DNA of 47,841 bases from JADGAU01 sp045047105 (GCA_045047105.1 JASFYQ010000048.1:1-47841); one strand, 5' to 3'. Shown: positions 18,101 through 25,911, counted from the first letter of the stretch. Notes: a model not told the origin generated them from the letters alone. Numbers and translations: made by a program.

Positions 18101-18396
18101 CTGAAAATGGTATTGAAACTGCAATAGTCAATAAAGTAAAAGAAGGTCGTCCTCATATTGTTGATATGATTAAAAATAATGAAATAGCATGGATTATTAA
18201 TACTACCGAAGGTAAAAAAGCCATTGAAGATTCATCGGCTATACGCCGTGCAGCCTTGCAAGATAAAGTAACCTACGCAACAACTATGACTGGAGCAGAG
18301 GCAATGTGTGAAGCCATTTCTGTTATGGGCGAAACAGAAGGGGATATAGAAGTTTATCAACTTCAGGCTTTAAAAGAAAATGACTATAAATTGTAA
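15133..18396 (+). CDS. carB: Carbamoyl-phosphate synthase large subunit
   Basis: Makes carbamoyl phosphate from bicarbonate, ammonia and two ATP. The 1087-residue protein shows the internal duplication typical of CarB. The first ATP-grasp half is about 1-400 ('GAGPIVIGQACEFDYSG', 'RPSFTMGGSGGGIAYN'). It is followed by the oligomerisation domain and a second ATP-grasp half, about 560-940 ('GGGPNRIGQGIEFDYCC', 'RPSYVLGGRAMEIVYN', 'EVNPRASRTVPFVSKATG'). The C-terminal allosteric MGS-like domain is about 945-1087 ('FNLVSTRGTARLLAENGI'). It is followed by greA after 75 bp, as in many gammaproteobacteria. Confidence 0.96.
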   Translation: MPKREDIKSILIIGAGPIVIGQACEFDYSGAQACKALKEEGYRVILVNSNPATIMTDPELADATYIEPIHWKVVENIIKKERPDALLPTMGGQTALNCALDLDKHGVLEKYQIEMIGADKDAINKAEDRDLFRQAMRKIGLDMPKSFIAHSMGEAHDVQEKLGQFPIIIRPSFTMGGSGGGIAYNKEEYVEICERGLDLSPTKELLIEESIIGWKEFEMEVVRDCNDNCIIVCSIENFDAMGVHTGDSITVAPAQTLTDKEYQIMRNASLEVLREIGVETGGSNVQFAVNPENGRLIIIEMNPRVSRSSALASKATGFPIAKVAAKLAVGYTLDELKNEITGGATPTSFEPSIDYVVTKIPRFTFEKFPKADATLTTQMKSVGEAMSMGRTFQESLQKALRSLEVDSDGFNEILDDVSIEVAGETDGDRLDFLKHELRIPGAQRIWYIADAFRKGLTLDEIQELTGIDPWFLIQIEELIEFEDNFKGLNILDLDEKTMRQAKRRGFSDSRLANLLATDEITVRKYRKQLGVLPVYKRVDSCAAEFESATAYMYSSYEYECESKPSNKNKIMILGGGPNRIGQGIEFDYCCVHAAMACRDDGYETIMVNCNPETVSTDYDTSDRLYFEPLTFEDVLNLVELEQPDGIIVQYGGQTPLKLAEALEAAGAKIIGTSPDSIDLAEDRERFQEMIHELELLQPPNRTARDPDSAVALAEEIGYPLVVRPSYVLGGRAMEIVYNESELRVYMRDAVKVSNDSPVLLDRFLDDAIEVDVDVICDGENVLIGGIMQHIEQAGVHSGDSACSLPPYNLSQEIQQQLRHQSEIMAKKLKVIGLMNTQFAIKGDDVYVLEVNPRASRTVPFVSKATGVSLAKIAALCMTGKTLKQQNALEEKVPEFYSVKESVFPFVKFPGVDPILGPEMKSTGEAMGIGKTFGEAFAKSQLSASVSLPQSGTAFISVREADRSRLAELARKIVALGFNLVSTRGTARLLAENGIETAIVNKVKEGRPHIVDMIKNNEIAWIINTTEGKKAIEDSSAIRRAALQDKVTYATTMTGAEAMCEAISVMGETEGDIEVYQLQALKENDYKL

Positions 18397-18471
18397 TTTT
18401 ACTATTATGTACGCAAAGCTGTATTATGATAAATTGTAGTGTAATCTAATAATATAAAAAAAGAGTTTCTT

Positions 18472-18948
18472 ATGAACCAAGTACCTATAACCGTTGCTGG
18501 AGCAGAAGCATTAACTGCTGAATTAAAAGAGCTAAAAAGTGTTCGCCGCCCAGCTGTTATCGAAGCTATTGCCGAAGCACGAGCACATGGTGATTTAAAA
18601 GAAAATGCAGAATATCATGCAGCTAGAGAAGAGCAGGGGTTTATCGAAGCTCGGATTAAAGATTTAGATGGCAAGTTATCCAATGCGCAGATTATTGATG
18701 TTACTAAATTGCACAATAATGGCAAAGTAGTTTTTGGAACTACTGTACTTATCTATGATGAAGAAAAAGACATAGAAATAAGTTACCAAATTGTAGGTGA
18801 AGACGAGGCAGATATTAAGAAAAATAAAATTTCTGTAACTTCTCCCGTTGCCCGTGCTTTGATTGGTAAAGAAGTAGAGGATATTGCCATTGTCAAAGCC
18901 CCGGGTGGAGATATTGAGTATGAAATTTTAGAAGTTAAATATATCTAG
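18472..18948 (+). CDS. greA: Transcription elongation factor GreA
   Basis: Binds the RNA polymerase secondary channel and stimulates cleavage of backtracked transcripts. The 158-residue length is exact for the family. The N-terminal coiled coil carries 'RPAVIEAIAEARAHGDLKENAEYHAAREEQ', whose conserved tip acids (D and E in GDLKENAEY) coordinate the polymerase metal. The C-terminal FKBP-like domain contains 'VTSPVARALIGKEVED'. It lies 75 bp after carB, probably in the same operon. Confidence 0.96.
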   Translation: MNQVPITVAGAEALTAELKELKSVRRPAVIEAIAEARAHGDLKENAEYHAAREEQGFIEARIKDLDGKLSNAQIIDVTKLHNNGKVVFGTTVLIYDEEKDIEISYQIVGEDEADIKKNKISVTSPVARALIGKEVEDIAIVKAPGGDIEYEILEVKYI

Positions 18949-19059
18949 ACATTCTCTCTAATATCCCATATACTATCTCGCTTTTATTCCTTGCTTTGAT
19001 TAACCGCCATTGTTTTCTATATACAGTTTTTTAAATTGTTTATTTAAACTACAATGTTT

Positions 19060-19127
19060 GGTTTAACTGAGCTAATTAGTCATAGTCTGTCTTCTCAATA
19101 GTCTATGAAATAAATTAACCGAAAGGA
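19060..19127 (+). promoter_or_regulatory. Possible S6:S18-type autoregulatory leader before rpsF
   Basis: The rpsF leader can fold: TAATT (19073-19077) pairs with AATTA (19113-19117), and TCATAG (19080-19085) with CTATGA (19103-19108). A CCG triplet (19119-19121) lies beside the base of the stem, next to the AAAGGA ribosome-binding site. The known S6:S18-binding mRNA motif uses a bulged CCG near a hairpin close to the rpsF start. The resemblance is suggestive only. Confidence 0.28.
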
Positions 19128-19133
19128 CTTTTT

Positions 19134-19703
19134 ATGAGACATTACGAAATTGTTTTTCTTGTGCACCCTGACCAAAGCGAACAGGTGCCAGCAATGATAG
19201 AGCGTTATAGCAGTATTATTAAAGGTGATGGTGGTCAAATACATCGCATGGAAGACTGGGGACGTCGTCAATTGGCATATCCCATTAATAAAATCCATAA
19301 GGCACATTATGTTTTAATGAATGTTGAGTGTACTTCAACTGCTTTAGATGAAATATACAATGGCTTTCGTTTTAATGATGCTGTTATTCGCAACATGGTT
19401 ATTAAAACCAAAGCTGCTGTAACAGAAGCTTCTATAATGATGAAAGATGGTGAAGAATCATCTTCTGATAGATCAAGCTCTGATAGATCAAGCTCTGATA
19501 GGTCAAGCTCTGATAGGTCAAGCTCTGATAGGTCAAGCTCTGATAGATCAAGCTCTGATAGGTCAAGCTCTGATAGATCAAGCTCTGATAGGTCAAGCTC
19601 TGATAGATCAAGCTCTGATAGATCAAGCTCTGATAATAAAACAGAAGCAAAGCCTGAGACTAAAGCTAAAGCAGAAGTTAGTGAAACTACAGCAGCAGAA
19701 TAG
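19134..19703 (+). CDS. rpsF: 30S ribosomal protein S6 with SSSDR-repeat C-terminal extension
   Basis: Residues 1-105 are a normal S6 fold ('MRHYEIVFLVHPDQSEQVPA', 'DWGRRQLAYPINKIHKAHY', 'FNDAVIRNMVIKTK'), which pairs with S18 in the 30S platform. The protein is 189 residues instead of the usual 95-135. The excess is a 59-residue tail of eleven SSSDR units plus a final SSSD (residues about 109-167), then an acidic/Ala/Lys-rich end (KTEAKPETKAKAEV...TTAAE). The tail is polar, disordered and would be solvent-exposed. The repeat is 15 bp, so copy-number change keeps the frame. First gene of rpsF-rpsR-rplI; priB is absent between rpsF and rpsR. Confidence 0.95.
   Translation: MRHYEIVFLVHPDQSEQVPAMIERYSSIIKGDGGQIHRMEDWGRRQLAYPINKIHKAHYVLMNVECTSTALDEIYNGFRFNDAVIRNMVIKTKAAVTEASIMMKDGEESSSDRSSSDRSSSDRSSSDRSSSDRSSSDRSSSDRSSSDRSSSDRSSSDRSSSDRSSSDNKTEAKPETKAKAEVSETTAAE
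19458..19634 (+). repeat. 15-bp tandem minisatellite inside rpsF (12 units)
   Basis: Twelve units of TCAAGCTCTGAT plus an arginine codon (AGA or AGG); the last unit lacks the arginine. The first unit is TCATCTTCTGAT, differing only at synonymous positions. The AGA and AGG variants alternate irregularly, showing past duplication of blocks. The 15-bp period keeps the reading frame, and several other frames are also stop-free, which produces repetitive antisense and frame-shifted ORFs with no meaning. Confidence 0.97.
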
Positions 19704-19745
19704 AACTCAGTAAATATTAAGTAAAAAGAAAGAGGAAATATCATC

Positions 19746-19973
19746 ATGTCTCGTTTTTTTAGACGTAGAAAATATTGCCGTTTTACGGTAGAAGGTATCA
19801 AGGAAATTGATTACAAAGATCTTAACCTGTTAAAAGGTTTTGTTATGGAAAATGGTAAAATTGTACCTAGTCGTATTACTGGAACCAGTGCAAAATATCA
19901 ACGTCAATTGTCTACAGCAATTAAACGCGCCAGATACCTGGCTTTACTACCTTATACAGATCAACATGATTGA
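19746..19973 (+). CDS. rpsR: 30S ribosomal protein S18
   Basis: A 75-residue basic protein with the S18 signature 'RRRKYCRFT', then 'DYKDLNLLKGFV', 'GKIVPSRITGTSAKYQRQL' and 'AIKRARYLALLPYTDQH'. It partners S6 in the 30S subunit. It has its own ribosome-binding site (AGAGGA) 42 bp after rpsF and is followed by rplI after 29 bp. Length and sequence are normal. Confidence 0.97.
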   Translation: MSRFFRRRKYCRFTVEGIKEIDYKDLNLLKGFVMENGKIVPSRITGTSAKYQRQLSTAIKRARYLALLPYTDQHD

Positions 19974-20002
19974 TCTATCATGTATTCGGAGATAAAAAAA
20001 TA

Positions 20003-20449
20003 ATGAATATCATTTTATTAGAAAAAATTAATAACTTGGGAGCCTTAGGTGATCAAGTAAGTGTTAAATCGGGTTTTGGTCGTAATTTTTTACTTCCACA
20101 GGGAAAAGCAATTCCTGCTACAGCGGCTAATGTTGAGAGATTCGAATCTCAGCGCGCTGAACTGGAAAAACTTGCAGCTGAGTCGGTACAATCTGCAAAT
20201 GTTAGGGCTGAGCAATTAAATGGCAAAGAAGTTGTTATTGTACGTAAGGCTGGCGAAGAAGGTCGTATGTTTGGTTCAGTAACAAATGCTGATATAGCGG
20301 ATGCAATTACTGCAACTGGTGTAGAGATTGTTAAGCGTGAAATTCGTATGCCTTCTGGTGCAATCAGAGAGCTAGGCGAATATGAAATAACTATTCATCT
20401 ACATTCAGATGTTAATGTAACTGTTACCGTTTTGGTTGAAGCAGAGTAA
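20003..20449 (+). CDS. rplI: 50S ribosomal protein L9
   Basis: A 148-residue protein with the N-terminal L9 signature 'MNIILLEKINNLGALGDQV' and 'KSGFGRNFLLPQGKAIPAT', a connecting helix, and a C-terminal domain 'GRMFGSVTNADIADAI...EIRMPSGAIRELGEYEITIHLHSDV'. The ATG at 20003, with GGAG upstream, gives the normal N-terminus; an in-frame TTG eleven codons earlier overlaps the end of rpsR and is rejected. Last gene of the ribosomal operon; a strong terminator follows. Confidence 0.97.
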   Translation: MNIILLEKINNLGALGDQVSVKSGFGRNFLLPQGKAIPATAANVERFESQRAELEKLAAESVQSANVRAEQLNGKEVVIVRKAGEEGRMFGSVTNADIADAITATGVEIVKREIRMPSGAIRELGEYEITIHLHSDVNVTVTVLVEAE

Positions 20450-20511
20450 AATCAGAGCCCATTACTCTGATAAGCTATAGAATAACACCCTGTTAATATA
20501 GCAATAAATCG

Positions 20512-20543
20512 ATACTCCTACAATTCCCTGTAGGAGTATTTTT
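20512..20543 (+). terminator. Rho-independent terminator of rpsF-rpsR-rplI
   Basis: ATACTCCTACA (20512-20522) pairs perfectly with TGTAGGAGTAT (20529-20539) around a six-base loop, followed at once by a T-run. It lies 60 bp after rplI and insulates the nap operon from ribosomal transcription. Confidence 0.88.
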
Positions 20544-20596
20544 AGTTAAAATCCCTTTTTATATTTAAATTCCAAATGGGCTTTATAGTTTAAAGC

Positions 20597-20627
20597 TACC
20601 CCTAAATAAATATATTAATCTACCCCT
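20597..20627 (+). promoter_or_regulatory. Two NarL/NarP-type heptamers upstream of napF
   Basis: TACCCCT occurs at 20597-20603 and again at 20621-20627, both matching the NarL/NarP consensus TACYYMT. They are direct repeats 24 bp apart, just upstream of the FNR box. NarP usually prefers an inverted 7-2-7 pair, which is not seen, so this fits separate NarL-like sites or chance in T/C-rich sequence. Confidence 0.4.
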
Positions 20628-20642
20628 TTATATAAGGTTAAA

Positions 20643-20656
20643 TTGATATATATCAA
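20643..20656 (+). promoter_or_regulatory. FNR/ANR box of the nap operon
   Basis: TTGATATATATCAA is a perfect match to the FNR consensus TTGAT-N4-ATCAA. Its centre is at 20649.5. A start site about 20691 would place it at -41.5 (class II activation), with TAAAGT (20679-20684) as a poor -10. This predicts activation of nap under oxygen limitation. Confidence 0.85.
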
Positions 20657-20723
20657 TGACAACATTTAGCCGCAGGATTAAAGTTTACTTAGTTCAAATA
20701 GATTGTCAAAACAGGTTTTTTTG

Positions 20724-21224
20724 ATGTCCGATATCAGCCGTAGAAGTTTTTTTCAAGCTCGCCTAAATAAAACAAAAACTGTTCGCCCACCATGGGCTGT
20801 TGCAGAAAAACAATTTATTGAACTATGTAACCGTTGTGATGATTGTATTAGCATTTGTCCAGAAAAAATTATTATCAGAGGAGATGGTGGTTTTCCTGAG
20901 ATTAATTTTATAAATAGTGGTTGTGAGTTTTGTGAAGATTGCCTGCATGTTTGTAAAACAAAGGCATTACTACAGATATCAGATAATACTCCAGCATGGT
21001 CCCATAAAGTGAAAATAACTCAGCAATGTTTGCCATTGCAAAATGTTATTTGCCGTATTTGTTTTGAAGCCTGTGATGAAGAAGCTATTCTATTTGAATT
21101 AGTTGCAGGGCAGGTTGCTATACCGCAAATCAATATTGATAACTGTAATGGCTGTGGTTTTTGTGTTGCAATGTGTCCCGTTGATAGCATGGTAATTGAC
21201 TCTGGTGAAGAAAGTAGAGCCTGA
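20724..21224 (+). CDS. napF: Ferredoxin-type protein NapF
   Basis: A cytoplasmic iron-sulfur protein that interacts with NapA and is thought to help its maturation. It has 166 residues from the ATG at 20724; an in-frame TTG seven codons earlier lacks support. The N-terminal 'SRRSFFQARL' is typical of NapF. Cysteine motifs in order: CNRCDDCISICP, CEFCEDCLHVC, CRICFEAC (less regular) and CNGCGFCVAMCP, fitting the usual NapF cluster complement. First gene of napFDAGHBC, behind the FNR box. Confidence 0.93.
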   Translation: MSDISRRSFFQARLNKTKTVRPPWAVAEKQFIELCNRCDDCISICPEKIIIRGDGGFPEINFINSGCEFCEDCLHVCKTKALLQISDNTPAWSHKVKITQQCLPLQNVICRICFEACDEEAILFELVAGQVAIPQINIDNCNGCGFCVAMCPVDSMVIDSGEESRA

Positions 21225-21269
21225 TTTAATACTATTAATTTTTATTAATAAAGTAATAAGAGTAAGTTA

Positions 21270-21524
21270 ATGAATATATGTAGTGTGATTGTTCATTGTA
21301 ATCCGAGTAAAGCGGAATCAGTTAAGGGCAATTTAGAGCAACGTCAAGGAATTGACGTATTTGGGGGTGTTAAAGAAGGTAAAATTATTGTCACAATCGA
21401 AGCTGGCGGTGAACGTTTGTTATCAGAAATAATGGCGGAATTTAACCAAATTCCAGGTGTTATTGATACTGCAATGGTTTACCACCAAGAAGAAAATGAT
21501 GAAGATTTAGATAAACCTATTTAA
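21270..21524 (+). CDS. napD: NapA maturation chaperone NapD
   Basis: An 84-residue cytoplasmic chaperone that binds the twin-arginine signal of NapA and holds back export until the cofactor is inserted. The N-terminal 'CSVIVHCNPSKAESVKGNL' and 'IDTAMVYHQEEND' near the C-terminus match the NapD ferredoxin-like fold. It lies between napF and napA, with 45- and 33-bp gaps. Confidence 0.93.
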   Translation: MNICSVIVHCNPSKAESVKGNLEQRQGIDVFGGVKEGKIIVTIEAGGERLLSEIMAEFNQIPGVIDTAMVYHQEENDEDLDKPI

Positions 21525-21557
21525 CATTATAGTATTTTTAAAATGGAGAGCGTATAA

Positions 21558-24077
21558 GTGAGTATAACAAGACGTGATTTTATAAAAAACAATGCAGCTG
21601 TTGCTGCAGCTGGTGTTGCAGGGGTAACTTTACCTGTGGCAACAACTGCATTGGCTGCTGAAAAAGATGATGGTATCCGTTGGGATAAGGCTGCCTGTCG
21701 TTTCTGTGGAACAGGTTGTAGTGTTCTAGTTGGTGTAAAAAATGGCAAGATGGTCGCAAATCAAGGCGATCCAGATGCACCAGTAAATAAAGGTCTAAAC
21801 TGTATTAAGGGTTATTTCTTAACCAAAATTATGTATGGTAAAGATCGTTTAACTCAGCCTTTATTGCGTAAAAAAGGCGGAAAATATGATAAAAATGGTG
21901 ACTTTACCCCTGTTTCATGGGATGAAGCATTTGATGTTATGGCTGAAAAATGGAAAGATGCTCTTAAGAAAAAAGGACCTACCGCTATCGGTATGTTTGG
22001 TTCAGGGCAATGGACTGTATGGGAAGGTTATGCCGCATCTAAATTTATTAAAGGTGGACTACGCTCTAATAACTTAGATCCCAATGCCCGTCACTGTATG
22101 GCTTCTGCTGTTGGTGCATTTATGCGTGGTTTTGGTATTGATGAGCCAATGGGTTGTTATGATGATTTAGAACATGCTGATGCTTTTGTGCTTTGGGGTT
22201 CTAATATGGCTGAAATGCATCCTATTTTATGGTCTCGTATTACCGATACTCGTTTAACTAAAAAAGACTGTGAAGTACATGTTTTATCTACCTTTGAGCA
22301 CCGTTCGTTTGAACTTGCCGACAATGGCATGATATTCACACCACAAACTGATTTGGCTATCCTAAACTATATTGCAAATTATATTATCGAAAATAAAGCG
22401 TATAATCAGAAGTTTATCGATAATCACGTAGCATTTAAGAAAACTCCTTTAGATATTGGTTATGGTTTACGTCCAACGCATGAACTGGAGAAGAAAAAAA
22501 CCGGTAAAGGTGGTAAATTATCTGGAATTTCTTTTGAAGAATATGCAAAATCAGTTAAGCCTTATACACTTAAACATACGAGTAAATTATCTGGTGTGCC
22601 AGAGAAAAAACTCTTACGTTTAGCTAAGTTGTATGCCGATCCTAAGAAGAAAATTACTTCGCTTTGGACTATGGGTTTCAACCAGCATACACGTGGTGTA
22701 TGGGCTAACGGTTTGATGTATAACGTGCATTTATTGATGGGTAAAATTTCTGAGCCTGGCAATAGCCCATTCTCTTTAACTGGACAACCTTCTGCTTGTG
22801 GTACTGCTCGTGAAGTAGGAACCTTTTCTCATCGCCTACCTGCTGATTTAGTGGTTAAGAAAAAAGCCCATCGTGATATTGCAGAAAAAATCTGGAAATT
22901 GCCTGAAGGCACTATTAATCCAAAACCAGGTTACCATGCTGTATTACAAAACCGTATGCTTAAAGACGGCAAATTAAATGGTTACTGGGTAATGTGTACC
23001 AATAATATGCAAGCCGCAGCAAACATGAATGAAGAGACTTATCCAGGCTATCGTAATCCTAAGAACTTTATTACTGTATCTGATCCCTATCCAACCGTAT
23101 CAGCTATGGCTGCTGACCTGATTTTACCAACTGCAATGTGGGTCGAAAAAGAAGGTGCGTATGGTAATGCGGAACGCCGTACTCAATTCTGGCGTGAACA
23201 AGTTTCAGCTCCAGGAGAGTCTAAGTCTGATTTGTGGCAGATTATGGAATTTTCAAAACGTTTTAAAATATCAGAAGTTTGGCCAGCAGATTTAATTGCT
23301 AAAAAACCTGAATATAAAGACAAAACGGTTTATGAAGTATTGTATGAAAATGGTGAAGTTAATAAATTCCCTAAACAGGAAATTACTGACGGATCTGGAA
23401 ATAAGTACAATAACCATGAAATGGATGCATTTGGATTCTATGTACAAAAAGGTTTATTTGAAGAATATGCTTCTTTTGGACGTGGACATGCTCATGATTT
23501 AGCTGATTTTGATGCTTATCACAAAACTCGTGGTCTGCGTTGGCCTGTTGTAGATGGTAAAGAAACTTTATGGCGTTTCCGTGAAGGTTATGATCCCTAT
23601 GTTAAAAAGCATAATCCTAAAGCAGGTGATAAGGAAGTTTACTTCTATGGTAAGAAGAAAACAGGTAGAGCAAATATTATTACCGCACCTTATGAGCCAG
23701 CGGCAGAAAGTCCAGATAAAGAGTATGATTTGTGGTTAGCTACAGGGCGTGTTCTTGAGCATTGGCATTCTGGTTCTATGACTCGCCGTGTACCTGAATT
23801 GTACAAAGCAGTTCCTGATGCAGTAGTTTATATGCATAAAAAAGATGCGAAAAAACGTAAATTGCGTCGTGGACAAACGGCTAAATTAGTTACTCGCCGT
23901 GGAGAAATTACCGCACGTGTTGAAACACGTGGACGTAATAAGCCACCAGAAGGTTTGGTGTTTATTCCATGGTTTGATGCAGGACGTCTTGTAAACAAGT
24001 TAACTTTAGATGCAACTGATCCGCTATCTAAAGAAACAGATTACAAAAAATGTGCTGTTAAGATCTCTAAGGCATAA
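21558..24077 (+). CDS. napA: Periplasmic nitrate reductase catalytic subunit NapA
   Basis: Reduces nitrate to nitrite in the periplasm. It has 839 residues from a GTG start with GGAG upstream. The Tat signal is 'SITRRDFIKNNAAV...ALA', with cleavage about residue 33. The [4Fe-4S] ligands are Cys47, Cys50, Cys54 and Cys82. The molybdenum ligand is Cys180 in 'ARHCMASAVG'. Bis-MGD-binding and C-terminal Mopterin-dinucleotide domains are present ('WLATGRVLEHWHSGSMTRRVPEL'). Length and motifs match NapA rather than assimilatory NasA or NarB. Partner of NapB. Confidence 0.96.
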   Translation: MSITRRDFIKNNAAVAAAGVAGVTLPVATTALAAEKDDGIRWDKAACRFCGTGCSVLVGVKNGKMVANQGDPDAPVNKGLNCIKGYFLTKIMYGKDRLTQPLLRKKGGKYDKNGDFTPVSWDEAFDVMAEKWKDALKKKGPTAIGMFGSGQWTVWEGYAASKFIKGGLRSNNLDPNARHCMASAVGAFMRGFGIDEPMGCYDDLEHADAFVLWGSNMAEMHPILWSRITDTRLTKKDCEVHVLSTFEHRSFELADNGMIFTPQTDLAILNYIANYIIENKAYNQKFIDNHVAFKKTPLDIGYGLRPTHELEKKKTGKGGKLSGISFEEYAKSVKPYTLKHTSKLSGVPEKKLLRLAKLYADPKKKITSLWTMGFNQHTRGVWANGLMYNVHLLMGKISEPGNSPFSLTGQPSACGTAREVGTFSHRLPADLVVKKKAHRDIAEKIWKLPEGTINPKPGYHAVLQNRMLKDGKLNGYWVMCTNNMQAAANMNEETYPGYRNPKNFITVSDPYPTVSAMAADLILPTAMWVEKEGAYGNAERRTQFWREQVSAPGESKSDLWQIMEFSKRFKISEVWPADLIAKKPEYKDKTVYEVLYENGEVNKFPKQEITDGSGNKYNNHEMDAFGFYVQKGLFEEYASFGRGHAHDLADFDAYHKTRGLRWPVVDGKETLWRFREGYDPYVKKHNPKAGDKEVYFYGKKKTGRANIITAPYEPAAESPDKEYDLWLATGRVLEHWHSGSMTRRVPELYKAVPDAVVYMHKKDAKKRKLRRGQTAKLVTRRGEITARVETRGRNKPPEGLVFIPWFDAGRLVNKLTLDATDPLSKETDYKKCAVKISKA

Positions 24078-24120
24078 GTTTAGTTTTAGTAAATTAAAAT
24101 ATCAGACAGAGTAAATATTA

Positions 24121-25014
24121 GTGCAAAATCAGACTACGCAATCAGGGAATAAACCTACAAGTGCTAAACGCCGCCAGTTTTTAGGGGATACCTTAAAAAC
24201 TGCCTGTGGTATAGGGCTTTTGGGTATGGGGTTGGCGAGTTATTCTCGTTTAGCTTCTTCATTTCCAGCCTGGGCAGTAAGACCGCCCGGGGCTATCAAC
24301 GAAGATGACTTTTCTGGAGCTTGTATTCGATGTGGTTTGTGTGTCCGTGACTGTCCTTTTGATACCTTGAAGCTGGCAGAATTAGGTGAGCAAATTGAAA
24401 CAGGTACACCTTATTTTATTGCCAGAGATGTACCCTGTGAAATGTGTGATGATATTCCTTGCGTATTAGCCTGTCCAAGTAATGCACTGGATCATAAGCT
24501 AACTAATATTGATGACTCCCGAATGGGGCTTGCTGTATTAGTTGATCAAGAGACATGTATTGCTTTTCAGGGCTTACGATGTGAAGTGTGTTTTAATGTT
24601 TGTCCAGTACAGGGCAAGGCTATTACCATTGAAATGCAACACAATCGACGTTCAGGGAAACATGCTAATTTTATCCCGGTTGTTCATTCCGATAGCTGCA
24701 CAGGTTGTGGGAAATGCGAGCAAACATGTATTTTAGAAGATGCTGCGATAAGAATTTTCCCTTCTGCCCTGGCAAAAGGCAAAATGGGAGAACATTATCG
24801 ATTGGGGTGGAAGGAAAAACAAAAACAGGGAGGTAGTCTGGTTACACCAGATATTGAACACCAGTATAATTTACCATCTGGTGTGCAATATAACTACAAT
24901 CAAGGTGGTTTGTCGCTAGATGATAAATCTAGTGATGCCAGTCCATTTTCAGCAAATCCTCTGGATACACTGAAAAACCTTCAAATGCAAGAAACAAAAA
25001 CCGGGAAAAATTAA
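24121..25014 (+). CDS. napG: Quinol dehydrogenase ferredoxin subunit NapG
   Basis: A periplasmic iron-sulfur protein that, with membrane-bound NapH, passes electrons from (mena)quinol toward NapC or NapB. It has 297 residues from a GTG start. The Tat signal is 'AKRRQFLGDTLKTACGIGLL'. Four cluster motifs are visible: CIRCGLCVRDCP, CEMCDDIPCVLACP, CEVCFNVCP and CTGCGKCEQTC. The C-terminal 50 residues are polar and less conserved. Its stop overlaps the napH start (TAATG), implying translational coupling. Confidence 0.94.
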   Translation: MQNQTTQSGNKPTSAKRRQFLGDTLKTACGIGLLGMGLASYSRLASSFPAWAVRPPGAINEDDFSGACIRCGLCVRDCPFDTLKLAELGEQIETGTPYFIARDVPCEMCDDIPCVLACPSNALDHKLTNIDDSRMGLAVLVDQETCIAFQGLRCEVCFNVCPVQGKAITIEMQHNRRSGKHANFIPVVHSDSCTGCGKCEQTCILEDAAIRIFPSALAKGKMGEHYRLGWKEKQKQGGSLVTPDIEHQYNLPSGVQYNYNQGGLSLDDKSSDASPFSANPLDTLKNLQMQETKTGKN

Positions 25015-25895
25015 TGGAAACATTAAGTCCTGGTGAACAAGCAATTGAAAAAAAAGGCTGGATAAAGGCGCATAAGTGGTTATTACTGAGACGCTTTTCT
25101 CAACTACTCATTTTAGGTTTGTTTTTACTTGGACCTTTGTTTGCGGTTGATATTTTTGATGTTTGGTTAGTATCAGGTAATTTATCATCCAGTGTAATAT
25201 TGGGTGTTATCCCCTTATCTGATCCGTATGTTTTATTACAAGCATCCTTATCGGGGCATACACCGTTTATAAACGGAATAATTGGTGCGGTTATTGTACT
25301 GGCGTTTTATCTTATCGTTGGTGGACGTGTTTATTGTTCCTGGGTTTGTCCTGTTAATATGGTAACCGATGCTTCTGCTTGGTTTAGACGCAAGTTAGGG
25401 CTTAAATCAACTTTCCAGTTTGCGCGCAATACCCGCTACTGGTTATTAGGTTTAACGCTAATTTTACCTGCTATTACTGGCATGCTGGTATGGGAGTTAT
25501 TTAATCCTGTGTCAGTAATGTTTCGAGGCATTGTTTTCGGAATGGGCTGGGGGTGGATGGTGATTTTATCAGTTTTTATTTTTGATTTATTTGTATCAAA
25601 AAGAGGCTGGTGTGGTCATGTTTGTCCAGTAGGTGCTTTTTATAGTTTACTCAATATAAAAAGCCCGGTTAGGGTAAGTGCTACAAATCGAGATGCGTGT
25701 GATGATTGTATGGACTGCTTTGCAGTTTGTCCTGAACCACAGGTAATAAAACCAGCATTAAAAGGGGCTTCAAAGGGGTTGGGGCCAATTATTCTAGAGA
25801 ATAATTGTACTAATTGCGGTCGCTGTATAGATATTTGTGATGAAGATGTTTTTAATTTTACTTTGCTTTACTTGAAACCAAGAACAAAAAAATAA
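25014..25895 (+). CDS. napH: Quinol dehydrogenase membrane subunit NapH
   Basis: An integral inner-membrane protein of 293 residues with four predicted transmembrane helices (about 25-45, 85-105, 140-160, 180-200). Two CxxxCP motifs, CSWVCPVNM and CGHVCPVGA, are characteristic of NapH. The cytoplasmic C-terminus carries two ferredoxin-type clusters, CDDCMDCFAVCP and CTNCGRCIDIC. It forms the NapGH quinol oxidase with the preceding gene, whose stop it overlaps by one base. Confidence 0.94.
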   Translation: METLSPGEQAIEKKGWIKAHKWLLLRRFSQLLILGLFLLGPLFAVDIFDVWLVSGNLSSSVILGVIPLSDPYVLLQASLSGHTPFINGIIGAVIVLAFYLIVGGRVYCSWVCPVNMVTDASAWFRRKLGLKSTFQFARNTRYWLLGLTLILPAITGMLVWELFNPVSVMFRGIVFGMGWGWMVILSVFIFDLFVSKRGWCGHVCPVGAFYSLLNIKSPVRVSATNRDACDDCMDCFAVCPEPQVIKPALKGASKGLGPIILENNCTNCGRCIDICDEDVFNFTLLYLKPRTKK

Positions 25896-25911
25896 TATTT
25901 TGGAGTCTATT

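Noticed and set aside
19307..19801. Antisense and frame-shifted open frames through the rpsF repeat, giving (LDLSE)n and (ALIDQ)n proteins
   Set aside because: They exist only because a 15-bp repeat without stops is open in several frames. They have no ribosome-binding site and overlap the certain rpsF gene.
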